DNA from: Planotetraspora phitsanulokensis
GTDB lineage: Bacteria; Actinomycetota; Actinomycetes; Streptosporangiales; Streptosporangiaceae
Assembly: GCF_016863295.1 (NCBI RefSeq)
Contig: NZ_BOOP01000021.1
Span: forward strand, 62,001-126,000
DNA length: 64,000 nt
Direction: 5' to 3'
The notes beneath the pieces are model-generated. The model worked only from the letters and a program-made list of their open reading frames with translations. It had not been told where the DNA came from and did not search any database. Position numbers and translations under genes: made by a program. This document shows positions 16,670 through 24,442 of this stretch, in pieces; position 1 is the first letter of the stretch; the number at the start of each line of letters is the position of its first letter.

Positions 16670-18064
16670 ATGCCAGCCTGGTACCGGCCATCGTTCAGGG
16701 CCCGGAGAACAGTGGCCACCGGAGTCGCGGCAGTGCTGCTCTGTATCGGGGTCAGCCTGCTCTTCCTTCTGTTCGCGGGAAACAAGGAGGCCGACGGCGC
16801 CCAGACCCGGGCCACCGCGGCCTGGAACCGCGTCGTCCCCCTCATCCGGCAGGGCCCTCTCCCGTCCGTGCTGACACAGGGCAGGGTCGAGGCGATCCAG
16901 GTCGTGAACAGCCGCGGCCAGGTGGTCGCGGCGACACCCCAGCTCGTCGGCAAGCCGCCGATGGCCGACTTCCATTCGACCAACAGCAACGTGCGGGCCG
17001 CCCGGGTCCTGTGCCCTCCCGCGGGGCTGCAGGGCTGCATGACCGTCGCGTCGTACAAGGTCTACCAGCCGGGAGGCGTCTGGCTCCTCTACGTGGCGGT
17101 CCGGGTGGTCCCCTGGTACGGGAGCACCACGGCGCTGCTTCTGGCGATCGGCGTGTCCCTGCTGGTGACGGCGCTGATGACAGCCTGGTCTTTCCGTGAT
17201 CTCACCAAGGCCATGGCCCCGGTGAACGCCATCCGAGCGGAACTGGCGGAGATCACCGCCACCGCCCTCGACCGCCGGGTCCCGGTGCCCAGGAAGTACG
17301 AGGAGATCAAGTGGCTGGCCGAGACGGTGAACGACACTCTGGACCGTCTCGAAGGCGCCTACCAGCAGCTGCGGCGCTTCACCTCGGACGCCTCACACGA
17401 CCTGCGCAGCCCCATCACCGCCATGCGGGCGCAACTGGAAGAGGCGCTCATGCACCCGCAGGGGACCGACTGGCCGAAGATGACCGTGGCGGTGCTCGCC
17501 GGGGTGGACCGGCTTCAGGCGATCGTGAGCGACCTGCTGACCCTCGCCCGGCTGGACGCGCGAGCGCCCCTCAGCCGCGAGCCGACCGACCTGGGCCAGT
17601 TGGTGAGCGCCGAACTGGACCGGCGAACCTACCGGATGATGATCGTCAAGGACCTGCGGCAGGGCGTCGTCATCGACTGCGACCGGCTGCGGATCACCCG
17701 CGTGCTGGTCAACCTGCTCGACAACGCCGAACGCCACGCCTCCTCGCAGATCACCGTCACCGTGCTGGCGGACGGGACGGACGCCGTCCTGGAGGTCGTC
17801 GACGACGGGGCGGGCGTCGCCCCCGAACATCGGGAGATCGTCTTCGACCGGTTCACCCGGCTGGACGCCTCCCGCGACCGGGACGCGGGGGGGACCGGGC
17901 TGGGGCTGGCGATCGCGCGGGAGATCGCCGAAGCGCACGGGGGCACCTTGACCATCCAGGACAGCGCACGGGGCGCCCGATTCGTCATGCGGCTCCCCAG
18001 GCGCCGGGGCAGACAGGACGCGCCGAAAGTGTCGGGCCACTCTGGCAAGCTTGGCGGCAGCTGA
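16670..18064 (+). CDS. Orphan membrane sensor histidine kinase
   Basis: A 464-residue kinase. TM1 is near residues 16-36, followed by a roughly 110-residue extracytoplasmic sensor with two cysteines ('LCPPAGLQGC'), TM2 near 152-172 and a HAMP linker. The HisKA domain has phospho-His in 'SDASHDLRSP' (about 243). The HATPase_c domain has N-box 'NLLDNAERHA', G1 'DDGAGV', F-box 'FDRFTRLD' and G2 'GGTGLGLAI'. All catalytic boxes are intact. No response regulator gene is adjacent, so the partner lies elsewhere. It is followed 38 bp later by the transglutaminase gene. Confidence 0.88.
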   Translation: MPAWYRPSFRARRTVATGVAAVLLCIGVSLLFLLFAGNKEADGAQTRATAAWNRVVPLIRQGPLPSVLTQGRVEAIQVVNSRGQVVAATPQLVGKPPMADFHSTNSNVRAARVLCPPAGLQGCMTVASYKVYQPGGVWLLYVAVRVVPWYGSTTALLLAIGVSLLVTALMTAWSFRDLTKAMAPVNAIRAELAEITATALDRRVPVPRKYEEIKWLAETVNDTLDRLEGAYQQLRRFTSDASHDLRSPITAMRAQLEEALMHPQGTDWPKMTVAVLAGVDRLQAIVSDLLTLARLDARAPLSREPTDLGQLVSAELDRRTYRMMIVKDLRQGVVIDCDRLRITRVLVNLLDNAERHASSQITVTVLADGTDAVLEVVDDGAGVAPEHREIVFDRFTRLDASRDRDAGGTGLGLAIAREIAEAHGGTLTIQDSARGARFVMRLPRRRGRQDAPKVSGHSGKLGGS

Positions 18065-18101
18065 CAGATCACCCGACGCCCCCCGATTCGCGAGGTGAGC
18101 G

Positions 18102-19121
18102 ATGCAGCTCCACCGGCAGTCCGCGTCCTTCTACACCAGCCCGTCGGTGATGACCTCCCCGGGCCGCCACGAACGGCTTTTCGACGCGGTGATCCCGCGC
18201 GACGTCGCCGGCCTGGCCTCCATCGGGCACGGTCTCATCGTCCACGAGCACATCGCACCGGCCTACGGGGTGGAACTGTCCGACGAGGACCGCGGCAGCG
18301 TGCACATTCGGCCGGTGGAGCGGCTGCTGGACCGCATCGCCGGTCGTGACGATCGCCCGCTGGAGATCGCACGAGAGCCGGATGCCCGGATCGCCGGCAA
18401 CTGCCGGCACTTCACGGTGCTCCTGGTCGCCCTGCTTCGGGCTCAGGGGGTCCCCGCCCGGGCGCGGTGCGGTTTCGGCGGCTACTTCGTGGCCGGCAGG
18501 TTCGAGGACCACTGGGTCTGCGAGTACTGGAACGACGCGCGGGGGCGGTGGATCCTCGTCGATCCGCAGATCGACCAGCGGCAGAGCGGCATGTTCCCGA
18601 TCGACTTCGACGTCACCGACGTCCCGCGCGATCGTTTCCTGACCGCCGGGGAAGCCTGGACCCGGTGCCGGGCCGGGGAACTGGATCCCGGCGTCTTCGG
18701 GCTGAGCGTCATCGGCGAGGCCGGGTACTGGTGGATCGCGGGCAACCTGATGCGCGACGCCGCCGCCTTGCTCAACGTGGAGCTCCTGCCGTGGGACAGC
18801 TGGGGTGCGATGCCGGCGCCGGATCAGCCGATCGACGACGACCTGGCTGCTCTCTTCGACCAGGTCGCCGCCCTCACCCGGACGCCGGACTCCGCGGAGG
18901 CGGAGGTGATGAACGCCTCCGCCGGTCGTACGCGGCGGGGTCATGCGCGCACGTGGAACCGTGCCGGACGGCGCGGGCGATCAAGGCGCGTCGACGAGCC
19001 GGCGCCGGTACCTCACGCCCGGACGCCCTTCGATGTTGATGTCCTCCACAGCGGTGAACCCGTTGCGTTCGAGCACGGCCTGGGACGCGTGGTTGTCGAC
19101 AGTGGTGACCGCGACGAGTGA
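18102..19121 (+). CDS. Transglutaminase-like domain protein
   Basis: A 339-residue protein without signal peptide. The transglutaminase core holds Cys in 'GNCRHFTVLLVALLRAQGVP' (about 101), His in 'DHWVCEYW' (about 138) and Asp in 'LVDPQID' (about 153), the expected C-H-D triad. Cytosolic members are proteases or amidases rather than cross-linkers. Residues after about 275 look degenerate and the last 47 codons run antisense to the convergent GNAT gene, a 141-bp overlap. The true end may therefore be a recent stop-codon loss or frameshift. Confidence 0.75.
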   Translation: MQLHRQSASFYTSPSVMTSPGRHERLFDAVIPRDVAGLASIGHGLIVHEHIAPAYGVELSDEDRGSVHIRPVERLLDRIAGRDDRPLEIAREPDARIAGNCRHFTVLLVALLRAQGVPARARCGFGGYFVAGRFEDHWVCEYWNDARGRWILVDPQIDQRQSGMFPIDFDVTDVPRDRFLTAGEAWTRCRAGELDPGVFGLSVIGEAGYWWIAGNLMRDAAALLNVELLPWDSWGAMPAPDQPIDDDLAALFDQVAALTRTPDSAEAEVMNASAGRTRRGHARTWNRAGRRGRSRRVDEPAPVPHARTPFDVDVLHSGEPVAFEHGLGRVVVDSGDRDE

Positions 19122-19472
19122 GGCGAGGCCGTAGGTGGCGGCGGCCAGGCGGCACACTTCCTCGACCGCGGCCGTCGCCACGCCCCGGCCCGAGGCGCTC
19201 TCGCCGATCCGATAGCCGAGTTCGGCGGCGCCGTCCTTGACGTCCACGAGATTGACGCGGCCGATGAGGTCTCCCTCGTCGTCCACGATGACGTGAAAGT
19301 GACAGATCCCGATCGCCTGCTCGGCGAGCAGGGCGCGGTGCCGGGCGGCGAACTCCACGAAGAACGCGTCCCCGCGATCCGGTATCGACCGTGCGAAGTA
19401 CTCCCGGTTCTCCCGCTCGAAGACCAGCAGGGCGGGCGCATGGTCGGTGCGGAGTCGCTCCAGCCTCATCAT
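18981..19472 (-). CDS. GNAT-family N-acetyltransferase (RimJ/RimL type)
   Basis: A 163-residue acetyltransferase. It has the N-terminal 'RLERLRTDHAPALLVFERENREYF', motif A 'ELGYRIGESASGRGVATAAV' with the acetyl-CoA pyrophosphate-binding 'GRGVAT', and the C-terminal 'VDNHASQAVLERNGF'. This is the pattern of ribosomal-protein and amino-group acetyltransferases. The substrate is not determinable. Its 3' end overlaps the tail of the convergent transglutaminase gene. Confidence 0.88.
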   Translation of the reverse strand: MMRLERLRTDHAPALLVFERENREYFARSIPDRGDAFFVEFAARHRALLAEQAIGICHFHVIVDDEGDLIGRVNLVDVKDGAAELGYRIGESASGRGVATAAVEEVCRLAAATYGLASLVAVTTVDNHASQAVLERNGFTAVEDINIEGRPGVRYRRRLVDAP

Positions 19473-19531
19473 GCTCGACAGCGTATTCGCCGGCCGCGCC
19501 GAAGATCCTCACACCGAAAAATAAAATTGTC

Positions 19532-19561
19532 TTGACGCATGAATTTGTCGGTTGGTAGCGT
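19532..19561 (+). promoter_or_regulatory. Candidate promoter of the DHFR-like gene
   Basis: TTGACG (19532-19537), an 18-bp spacer and TAGCGT (19556-19561) lie in an unusually AT-rich pocket, 42 bp before the ATG of the reductase gene. Confidence 0.4.
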
Positions 19562-19602
19562 TCAACCACCACCCAGTGACACGACCCGGAGGAGCGAGTC
19601 CC

Positions 19603-20196
19603 ATGCGCATCGTGATCGTCGAGTTCATCAGCTTGGACGGCGTCGTGCAGGCGCCCGGCGGACCGAATGAGGACACCGACGGCGGCTTCGCCCACGGCGG
19701 CTGGTCACACCCGTTCTTCGACCCGGACATCGCGGGCGGCGCCTTCGACGGCGCGATGACGAACGCCCAGGCGCTGCTGTTCGGACGCCGCACGTGGCAG
19801 ACGATGGCCGCGGCATGGCCCGGCCGGGCCGGCGACCCGTTCGCCGACCAGATGAACGCCATCCCGAAGTACGTCGTGTCCGAGACGCTGGGCGACGGCG
19901 ACCTGACGTGGAACACCACGCGCATCCCCGGTGGCGAGGCCGTCGCCCGCATCCGGAAGCTGCACGAGACCGAAGGCGGCGACCTGGTGGTCATGGGAAG
20001 CCCCACGCTCGGCCGCGCCCTCCTCAGCGAGGGCCTGGTCGACGAACTCCGGCTCGTGATCATGCCCGTGATCCTCGGGGGCGGAAAGACGATCTTCCCT
20101 GATGACGGTTCGCGGTCCACGTTCGAACTGGTCTCCACGGTCACCAGCGGCGCGGGCGTGAACCTCTGCGTCTACCGCAGGGCCGCCGAGAAGTAG
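19603..20196 (+). CDS. Dihydrofolate reductase-like (RibD C-terminal domain) protein
   Basis: A 197-residue protein of the RibD_C/DHFR-like family: 'MRIVIVEFISLDGVVQAPGG', the 'ALLFGRRTWQTM' core, the nucleotide-binding 'GDLVVMGSPTLGRALL' and 'VDELRLVIMPVILGGGKTIF'. ATG 19603 follows a CGGAGGAG site. Such stand-alone proteins are NADPH-dependent reductases of unknown substrate; they are not needed for folate synthesis. A second family member is encoded at 43859-44446. Confidence 0.87.
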   Translation: MRIVIVEFISLDGVVQAPGGPNEDTDGGFAHGGWSHPFFDPDIAGGAFDGAMTNAQALLFGRRTWQTMAAAWPGRAGDPFADQMNAIPKYVVSETLGDGDLTWNTTRIPGGEAVARIRKLHETEGGDLVVMGSPTLGRALLSEGLVDELRLVIMPVILGGGKTIFPDDGSRSTFELVSTVTSGAGVNLCVYRRAAEK

Positions 20197-20336
20197 GCCG
20201 GGCCGGTGCGGGACGACGGCCGGATCGGGAGGCTCGACGGAGGCCGGAGGATCGCGCGCCAGAGTGATCCCCCGGGGGCTCCAGGAGAACCCCCCGATAG
20301 ACTGGCCGGGAGCGGTCACCCTTCCGGAGGTCGCGC

Positions 20337-20433
20337 GGCGGTGGGGCCCGCCGTACCCGAACCGCGGCGAATCGCGCCGCCAACGGTCCCTACCTGGTGA
20401 CGAACGCGCCTGCGTGCGCACACGGGTAGGAGG
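20337..20433 (+). promoter_or_regulatory. Fluoride riboswitch (crcB motif) with RBS-sequestering platform
   Basis: The aptamer (20337-20394) shows every element of the crcB RNA. A pseudoknot forms between GGCG (20337-20340) and CGCC (20349-20352). P1 pairs 20343-20348 with 20385-20390. A 6-bp P3 pairs 20364-20369 with 20375-20380 around a 5-nt loop. The conserved CCUAC end is present. The usual GAUG/UGAUG positions read GGUG and CAACG, a covarying-looking variant. The P1 3' strand CCUACC (20389-20394) is also complementary to GGUAGG (20425-20430), which overlaps the AGGAGG ribosome site of crcB. Fluoride binding would free the site (inference). Confidence 0.78.
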
Positions 20434-20440
20434 TATGCGG

Positions 20441-20911
20441 ATGGAAGCGCCCCAGTCTGAGCCGATCGACTCCGATGTCGACTTCGCGGTCCCGTTGTGG
20501 CGGCGAGACCTGTGGCAGGGTCAGGGGCCGGTGGTCTTCGTGGTCGCGGTGGGCGGCGCCATCGGAGCGTGCGCCCGCTACGGGGCGTCACTGTTGTGGC
20601 CCGCCCTCACCGGCGCGTTTCCCTGGGCCACGCTGCTGGTCAATCTCAGCGGCTGCGTGATCATCGGCGTCTTCATGGTGACGATCACGGAGTTGTGGAC
20701 GGCGCACCGGCTGGTGCGCCCGTTCGTCGGCACCGGGATCCTGGGCGGTTACACCACCTTCTCCACGTACGCCGTCGACATCCAGCGGCTGGTGAACTCC
20801 GGGCACGCGGGCACGGGGCTCGCCTATCTGATGTTGACGCTGGTCACCGCCTTGGCCGGAGTCTGGGCGGCCGCCAGGCTGACACGCCTGCTGATCGGAT
20901 GGAGGGCATGA
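20441..20911 (+). CDS. crcB: Fluoride channel CrcB/Fluc, first subunit
   Basis: A 156-residue protein of the Fluc family, which exports fluoride through a dual-topology dimer in the cytoplasmic membrane. Four TM helices are visible. '[13 protein letters not shown]', '[14 protein letters not shown]' (the conserved pore Asn) and '[17 protein letters not shown]' (central Na+ site and Phe box) are diagnostic. The roughly 30-residue N-terminal polar extension is longer than usual. ATG 20441 is 7 bp from AGGAGG; the ATG at 20435 is too close. It is the first gene of a three-gene operon behind a fluoride riboswitch. Confidence 0.92.
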   Translation: MEAPQSEPIDSDVDFAVPLWRRDLWQGQGPVVFVVAVGGAIGACARYGASLLWPALTGAFPWATLLVNLSGCVIIGVFMVTITELWTAHRLVRPFVGTGILGGYTTFSTYAVDIQRLVNSGHAGTGLAYLMLTLVTALAGVWAAARLTRLLIGWRA

Positions 20912-21258
20912 TGACCGCTTTGACCGGGACGGCGCTGCGGCTGACCATCTTCATCGGGGAAAGCGACCTGTGGCATCACAAGCCGCTGTCGAGTGAGATC
21001 GTGCACCGCGCACACAAGGCGGGTCTCGCCGGAGTGAGCGTGTTCCGCGGGGTGGAGGGATACGGAGCCTCCTCACGGATCCACACCGCGCGGTTGTTGT
21101 CGCTGAGCGAGGATCTTCCGCTGTGCATCGTCATGGTGGACGCCGCCGAGCGGATCCGTGCGTTCCTGCCCCAACTCGACGAACTGGTCGGTGAGGGGCT
21201 GGCGATCCTGGACGAGGTCGAGGTCGTCCGTCATGCGATCAGGGCGGCCGCTCGGTGA
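20908..21258 (+). CDS. DUF190 protein (CrcB-associated)
   Basis: A 116-residue cytosolic DUF190 protein: '[20 protein letters not shown]', '[19 protein letters not shown]' and '[20 protein letters not shown]', the PII-like ferredoxin-fold signature. It overlaps the upstream crcB stop by ATGA and the downstream crcB start by GTGA, so all three genes are translationally coupled. DUF190 is commonly encoded between or beside crcB pairs. A regulatory role on the channel by analogy with PII is inference. Confidence 0.88.
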   Translation: MMTALTGTALRLTIFIGESDLWHHKPLSSEIVHRAHKAGLAGVSVFRGVEGYGASSRIHTARLLSLSEDLPLCIVMVDAAERIRAFLPQLDELVGEGLAILDEVEVVRHAIRAAAR

Positions 21259-21629
21259 ACTGGCTGCTGGTCATCGCCGGCGCGGTGGTGGGCGCACCCT
21301 TGCGGTACCTCACGGACCGGGCCGTCCAGGTCAGGCACGACACCGTCTTCCCGTGGGGGACCTTCACCGTCAACGTCGTCGGCTGCCTGATCCTCGGCGT
21401 GCTGACGGGCGCAGTGGCCGCGGGCGCCGCCCCGTCCTCTGTGCAACTGCTGGTGGGCACCGGGCTGTGCGGAGCGCTGACCACCTATTCGACGTTCTCG
21501 TACGAGACGCTGCGGTTGGTCGAGACGGGAGCACGGTTCTTCGCCGTCGCCAACGTCGTCGCCAGCGTGGTCGCCGGTCTCGGAGCGGCGTTCGTCGGCG
21601 CCGCGGTGGCGCGAGCCGTCTGGGGATAG
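21255..21629 (+). CDS. crcB: Fluoride channel CrcB/Fluc, second subunit
   Basis: A 124-residue, four-TM Fluc protein. It has '[15 protein letters not shown]', '[16 protein letters not shown]' (pore Asn) and '[17 protein letters not shown]'. The GTG start overlaps the DUF190 stop. Two crcB genes in one operon usually encode a heterodimer, in which the antiparallel dual topology is fixed by the two different subunits. It completes the fluoride-resistance operon. Confidence 0.92.
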   Translation: MNWLLVIAGAVVGAPLRYLTDRAVQVRHDTVFPWGTFTVNVVGCLILGVLTGAVAAGAAPSSVQLLVGTGLCGALTTYSTFSYETLRLVETGARFFAVANVVASVVAGLGAAFVGAAVARAVWG

Positions 21630-21707
21630 CGACCTCGCCGGGCGGGACGTGCTCGCCGAACCGGTGAGATGCGGCACCTCGGCGCCCGGCGGCCGAGCGG
21701 AGCCGCG

Positions 21708-22322
21708 TCAGCGGTGGCGAGCCCGATACAGATCGCGGAGCAGGGCGATCTCGGCTCCGTGGTGGAGCAGTTCCTGGTTGACCCACCACACGATGTCGAT
21801 GAAGGGGTTCTCGGGGTCGCTGCCGTAGGGGTAGGTGCTGTGTCCCACGGTGTCGAGAGCACGGTCGTCGGCGGCGAGCAGGGCCGACCGCCACGCTTCG
21901 GCACCCGCGTCCAAGGCCGCGACCGCGGTGGCGGCGTCCGCGGCCACCGGATACTCCTCCCGCGTCATGGCGTGGCTGCCGTTGGTGTGGTCGGCGCGCA
22001 TGGCGAGGAGCTCGCTGAGATGGCTGAGCCGCCAGGCGATGGTGGTGAACGGCGGCGGCTCGGGGTGCGGGGCCGGCGCCGCGTCGCGGCCCCAGTCGCC
22101 GGTTCCGGTCAGCAGGGTCGCGCCCGGTCCCGGACCGGACGAACGTCGGCGGACCGACCAGCAGCCGGGCACCGGCTCCCAGAAGTACTCGTCGTCGGTC
22201 ATGGGCTCGACGCCGACGTCGGTGCCGCTGCCGCTGTCCATCAGCGGGCCCGCCAGCCGATTGGTGAGACGTCTGCGGGCGAAGTCGAATTGCTCCAGCA
22301 GGGGGGCGAGGCGTGGTGGCAT
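21708..22322 (-). CDS. DinB-superfamily protein
   Basis: A 204-residue four-helix-bundle protein of the DinB/YfiT type, with 'FTTIAWRLSHLSELLAMRAD' near the middle and 'DIVWWVNQELLHHGAEIALL' near the end. These supply the metal-binding histidines (one per helix: 'LSH', 'LHHGAE'). Members are metal-dependent transferases or thiol-transfer enzymes, often using mycothiol or bacillithiol in actinobacteria. The first 60 residues are unusually Gly/Pro/Ser rich. It lies 28 bp downstream of the TetR gene on the same strand, so the two may be co-transcribed. Confidence 0.8.
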   Translation of the reverse strand: MPPRLAPLLEQFDFARRRLTNRLAGPLMDSGSGTDVGVEPMTDDEYFWEPVPGCWSVRRRSSGPGPGATLLTGTGDWGRDAAPAPHPEPPPFTTIAWRLSHLSELLAMRADHTNGSHAMTREEYPVAADAATAVAALDAGAEAWRSALLAADDRALDTVGHSTYPYGSDPENPFIDIVWWVNQELLHHGAEIALLRDLYRARHR

Positions 22323-22350
22323 GGTCGTCGGGGGCTCCTGCCCCGGGTCA

Positions 22351-22920
22351 TCAGGCTGGGGGCCAGTTTCTGAGGAGGCTATCGAGGGCGTCGAGTGTTC
22401 TGGACCACGAGGCGTCGACCTCGCGGGGGGTGTGGCGGAACCCGCCCGCCTTCTCCAGGTTCACGTACCCGTGGAACAGGCCGTGCAGCATCCGGATCGC
22501 GTCCGTCTGGTCGGGCTCCGACAGCTCATAACCGCGCAGGAGCGCCCGGGTCAGCTCCGAGTGCCGGACCGCCGCGCTGGCGGCCAACGTCTCCGGGTCG
22601 AGCTCGATCTGCATCGCGGCGTACCTCCCGGGATGCTCCTTCGCGTAGTCCCGGTAGACGTTCGCGAAGGCCACCAGCGCGTCCTTGCCCGCACGACCGG
22701 CCAGGGCGGCGGCGGCCCTGTCGGCGAGCTCGGCGAGGGCCAGCAGCGCCACCCGGACCCTCACGTCCTGAGCGTCCTTGACGTGGGAGTACAGAGCCGC
22801 GGGCTTGACGCCGAATCCGCGCGCGAGCGCCGAGACGGTCACGTTCTGAAAGCCGATCTCGTCGGCCAGGTCCGCGGCCGCCTGGGTCAGACGTTCCGCG
22901 GTCAGCCCCGCCCGTGCCAT
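22351..22920 (-). CDS. TetR/AcrR-family regulator
   Basis: A 189-residue regulator. The N-terminal HTH 'LTQAAADLADEIGFQNVTVS', 'ALARGFGVKPAALYSHVKDA' is canonical. The C-terminal region ('GLFHGYVNLEKAGGFRHTPR') matches the TetR C-terminal WHG-type domain, so its ligand pocket is of that class. It is divergent from the FBP (EF-G-binding) gene with a palindrome between them, and upstream of DinB on the same strand. Control of one or both is likely; the ligand is unknown. Confidence 0.88.
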   Translation of the reverse strand: MARAGLTAERLTQAAADLADEIGFQNVTVSALARGFGVKPAALYSHVKDAQDVRVRVALLALAELADRAAAALAGRAGKDALVAFANVYRDYAKEHPGRYAAMQIELDPETLAASAAVRHSELTRALLRGYELSEPDQTDAIRMLHGLFHGYVNLEKAGGFRHTPREVDASWSRTLDALDSLLRNWPPA

Positions 22921-22975
22921 GTGTCACCCTTCTCCGCTCGCCTACACACTTTAATGGATTGCTTAATAGGTTTAA

Positions 22976-22985
22976 GTTAGCTAAC
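22976..22985. promoter_or_regulatory. Palindromic operator between TetR and FBP genes
   Basis: The perfect palindrome GTTAGCTAAC sits in an AT-rich stretch 10 bp before the FBP ATG and 56 bp before the TetR start. It partly resembles an iron-box core (DtxR/IdeR), but the flanks match poorly, so a TetR site is preferred. Confidence 0.5.
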
Positions 22986-22994
22986 CTCACGCCC

Positions 22995-23492
22995 ATGAGA
23001 CCAGTCACAGAGCAGGACATTCGTACATCATTCGTCAACTGTTCCAAGGGAGAGGCCAAGCGTCTCGATCTCCCCCAGGATCTCGCGGACCTTCCCTGGG
23101 AAGACCTCGACTTCCTCGGATGGCGAGATCCGGGTGCACCCGGACGCGCCTATCTGATCGCCGAACGCGACGGCCCCCTCGTGGGAATCGCGCTCCGGGT
23201 GACGTCGGGCGCGTCCCGCGGCTTCACCTCGCGCAGCATGTGCTCACTGTGCCTGAGCACGCACACCGGCGGCGGGGTGGCGCTGATGACCGCGCGCCGA
23301 ACCGGGGAGGCCGGCCGCCAGGGCAACTCGGTCGGGCAGTACCTGTGCATCGACCTCGCCTGCTCCCTCTACACGCGGGGGAAGAAGGAGACCGCGGGGG
23401 CCGGAGTCGTCCACGAGTCCCTCACCCTTGAGGAGAAGGTCGCCCGTACCCGGGCCAATCTGCACTCCTTCGTGGACAAGGTGGTCGAGTGA
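22995..23492 (+). CDS. FBP-domain protein (FusB-like EF-G-binding treble-clef zinc finger)
   Basis: A 165-residue protein. It has an N-terminal helical part ('MRPVTEQDIRTSFVNCSKGE') and a C-terminal treble-clef zinc finger with two cysteine pairs ('CSLCLSTH' and 'CIDLACSLY'). This is the organisation of FusB/FusC and their actinobacterial FBP homologues. In staphylococci FusB binds EF-G and promotes its release from the ribosome, giving fusidic acid tolerance; a similar action here is inference. It is controlled, presumably, by the divergent TetR regulator, which would make it inducible. Confidence 0.82.
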   Translation: MRPVTEQDIRTSFVNCSKGEAKRLDLPQDLADLPWEDLDFLGWRDPGAPGRAYLIAERDGPLVGIALRVTSGASRGFTSRSMCSLCLSTHTGGGVALMTARRTGEAGRQGNSVGQYLCIDLACSLYTRGKKETAGAGVVHESLTLEEKVARTRANLHSFVDKVVE

Positions 23493-23548
23493 CCGGTCCG
23501 ACACATCGGTCATCCGGGTCGCTCGGGATCGAAGCCCGGTCGAAAACT

Positions 23549-23570
23549 GCCCCGCCGCCCCCGGCGGGGC
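23549..23570. terminator. Hairpin terminator between FBP and methyltransferase genes
   Basis: A 9-bp GC stem (23549-23557 with 23562-23570) and a 4-nt C loop lie between two convergent genes. Confidence 0.65.
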
Positions 23571-23577
23571 GTCCACG

Positions 23578-24231
23578 TCACTTCGGATGACCGGTGCCGC
23601 CGCTCGGGGGTTTCCTGGCCGCGAGCCGCTCGATGACGCCGAGCTTGAAGCGCCCGTGTTGCTCGACGGTGAACCCCATCGCGGACACCTGGCGCATCGG
23701 CCGCCGGCGGTAATGCTCCCCGGACATCGGCACGGTGAACGCGTCCACCAGCGCCTGCAGCACGCGAACCGGCCAGGCTGACGATTCCACGTGGTCGGCC
23801 AGGAGCAGCAGTCCGCCGGGCCGCAGGACTCGTGCCATCTCGGCGAGAGCCGCGTGTTCGTCGGGGATCCCGCACAACGCGAACGTGCACACGACCGTGT
23901 CGAAGTGCTCGTCGGGGAAGGGCAGATCCCGGGCGTCGCCCTGCCGCAGATCGACCCCCCGGCCGAGGGCGCCGGCTCGACGCCGGGCCGTCGCCAGCAT
24001 CGGGGCACTCCACTCCACGCCGGTCAGTCGCACGTCGTCGGGGTAGTGGGGGAGGTTCAGGCCGCTGCCGACGGCCACCTCCAGCGTGTCGCCGACCGCC
24101 TGCCCGCACAGCCAGGGGCGGGTGTCGGCGAACAAGCGGCGCTCGGCGAACGCCATCTGCCGATCGTAGGAGTCGGCCTGCCGGTCCCAGTACCGGCGTA
24201 ACCGTTCGTCCCGTGGTGAAATGTCCGACAC
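23578..24231 (-). CDS. Class I SAM-dependent methyltransferase
   Basis: About 217 residues from GTG 24231; a GTG at 24261 with an upstream GGAGG is an alternative. Motif I 'LEVAVGSGLNLPHYP' binds SAM, 'LTGVEWSAPML' carries the acidic ribose contact, 'GDARDLPFPDEHFDTVVCTF' is motif II, and 'RVLRPGGLLLLADHVES' is motif III. It resembles UbiE/phosphatidylethanolamine-type small-molecule methyltransferases. The substrate is unknown. The gene is monocistronic and convergent with the FBP gene. Confidence 0.85.
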   Translation of the reverse strand: MSDISPRDERLRRYWDRQADSYDRQMAFAERRLFADTRPWLCGQAVGDTLEVAVGSGLNLPHYPDDVRLTGVEWSAPMLATARRRAGALGRGVDLRQGDARDLPFPDEHFDTVVCTFALCGIPDEHAALAEMARVLRPGGLLLLADHVESSAWPVRVLQALVDAFTVPMSGEHYRRRPMRQVSAMGFTVEQHGRFKLGVIERLAARKPPSGGTGHPK

Positions 24232-24442
24232 CGGATCACCGTAGCTCTCTCCGGGGAGCACGGACAGCGCCTCCGGTGATATTCGGCCGGACGGGGTGGG
24301 CCCTGGTCCGCCCGGCGTGTTCCGAGGCCGGTCGGCTGGAAGAGACTGGGGCGGAACGCCGGATGGGCGACCGCCGCACGACGAACTCGTCCTGCGCACG
24401 GCCGCCCACACCTGGCCTTGGGGGCCAGGGGTCATCCGCCTC

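Noticed and set aside
22966-22990. Iron box (DtxR/IdeR) upstream of the FBP gene
   Set aside because: Only the GTTAGCTAAC core agrees; outer positions of the 19-bp consensus do not, and neither neighbour is an iron gene.
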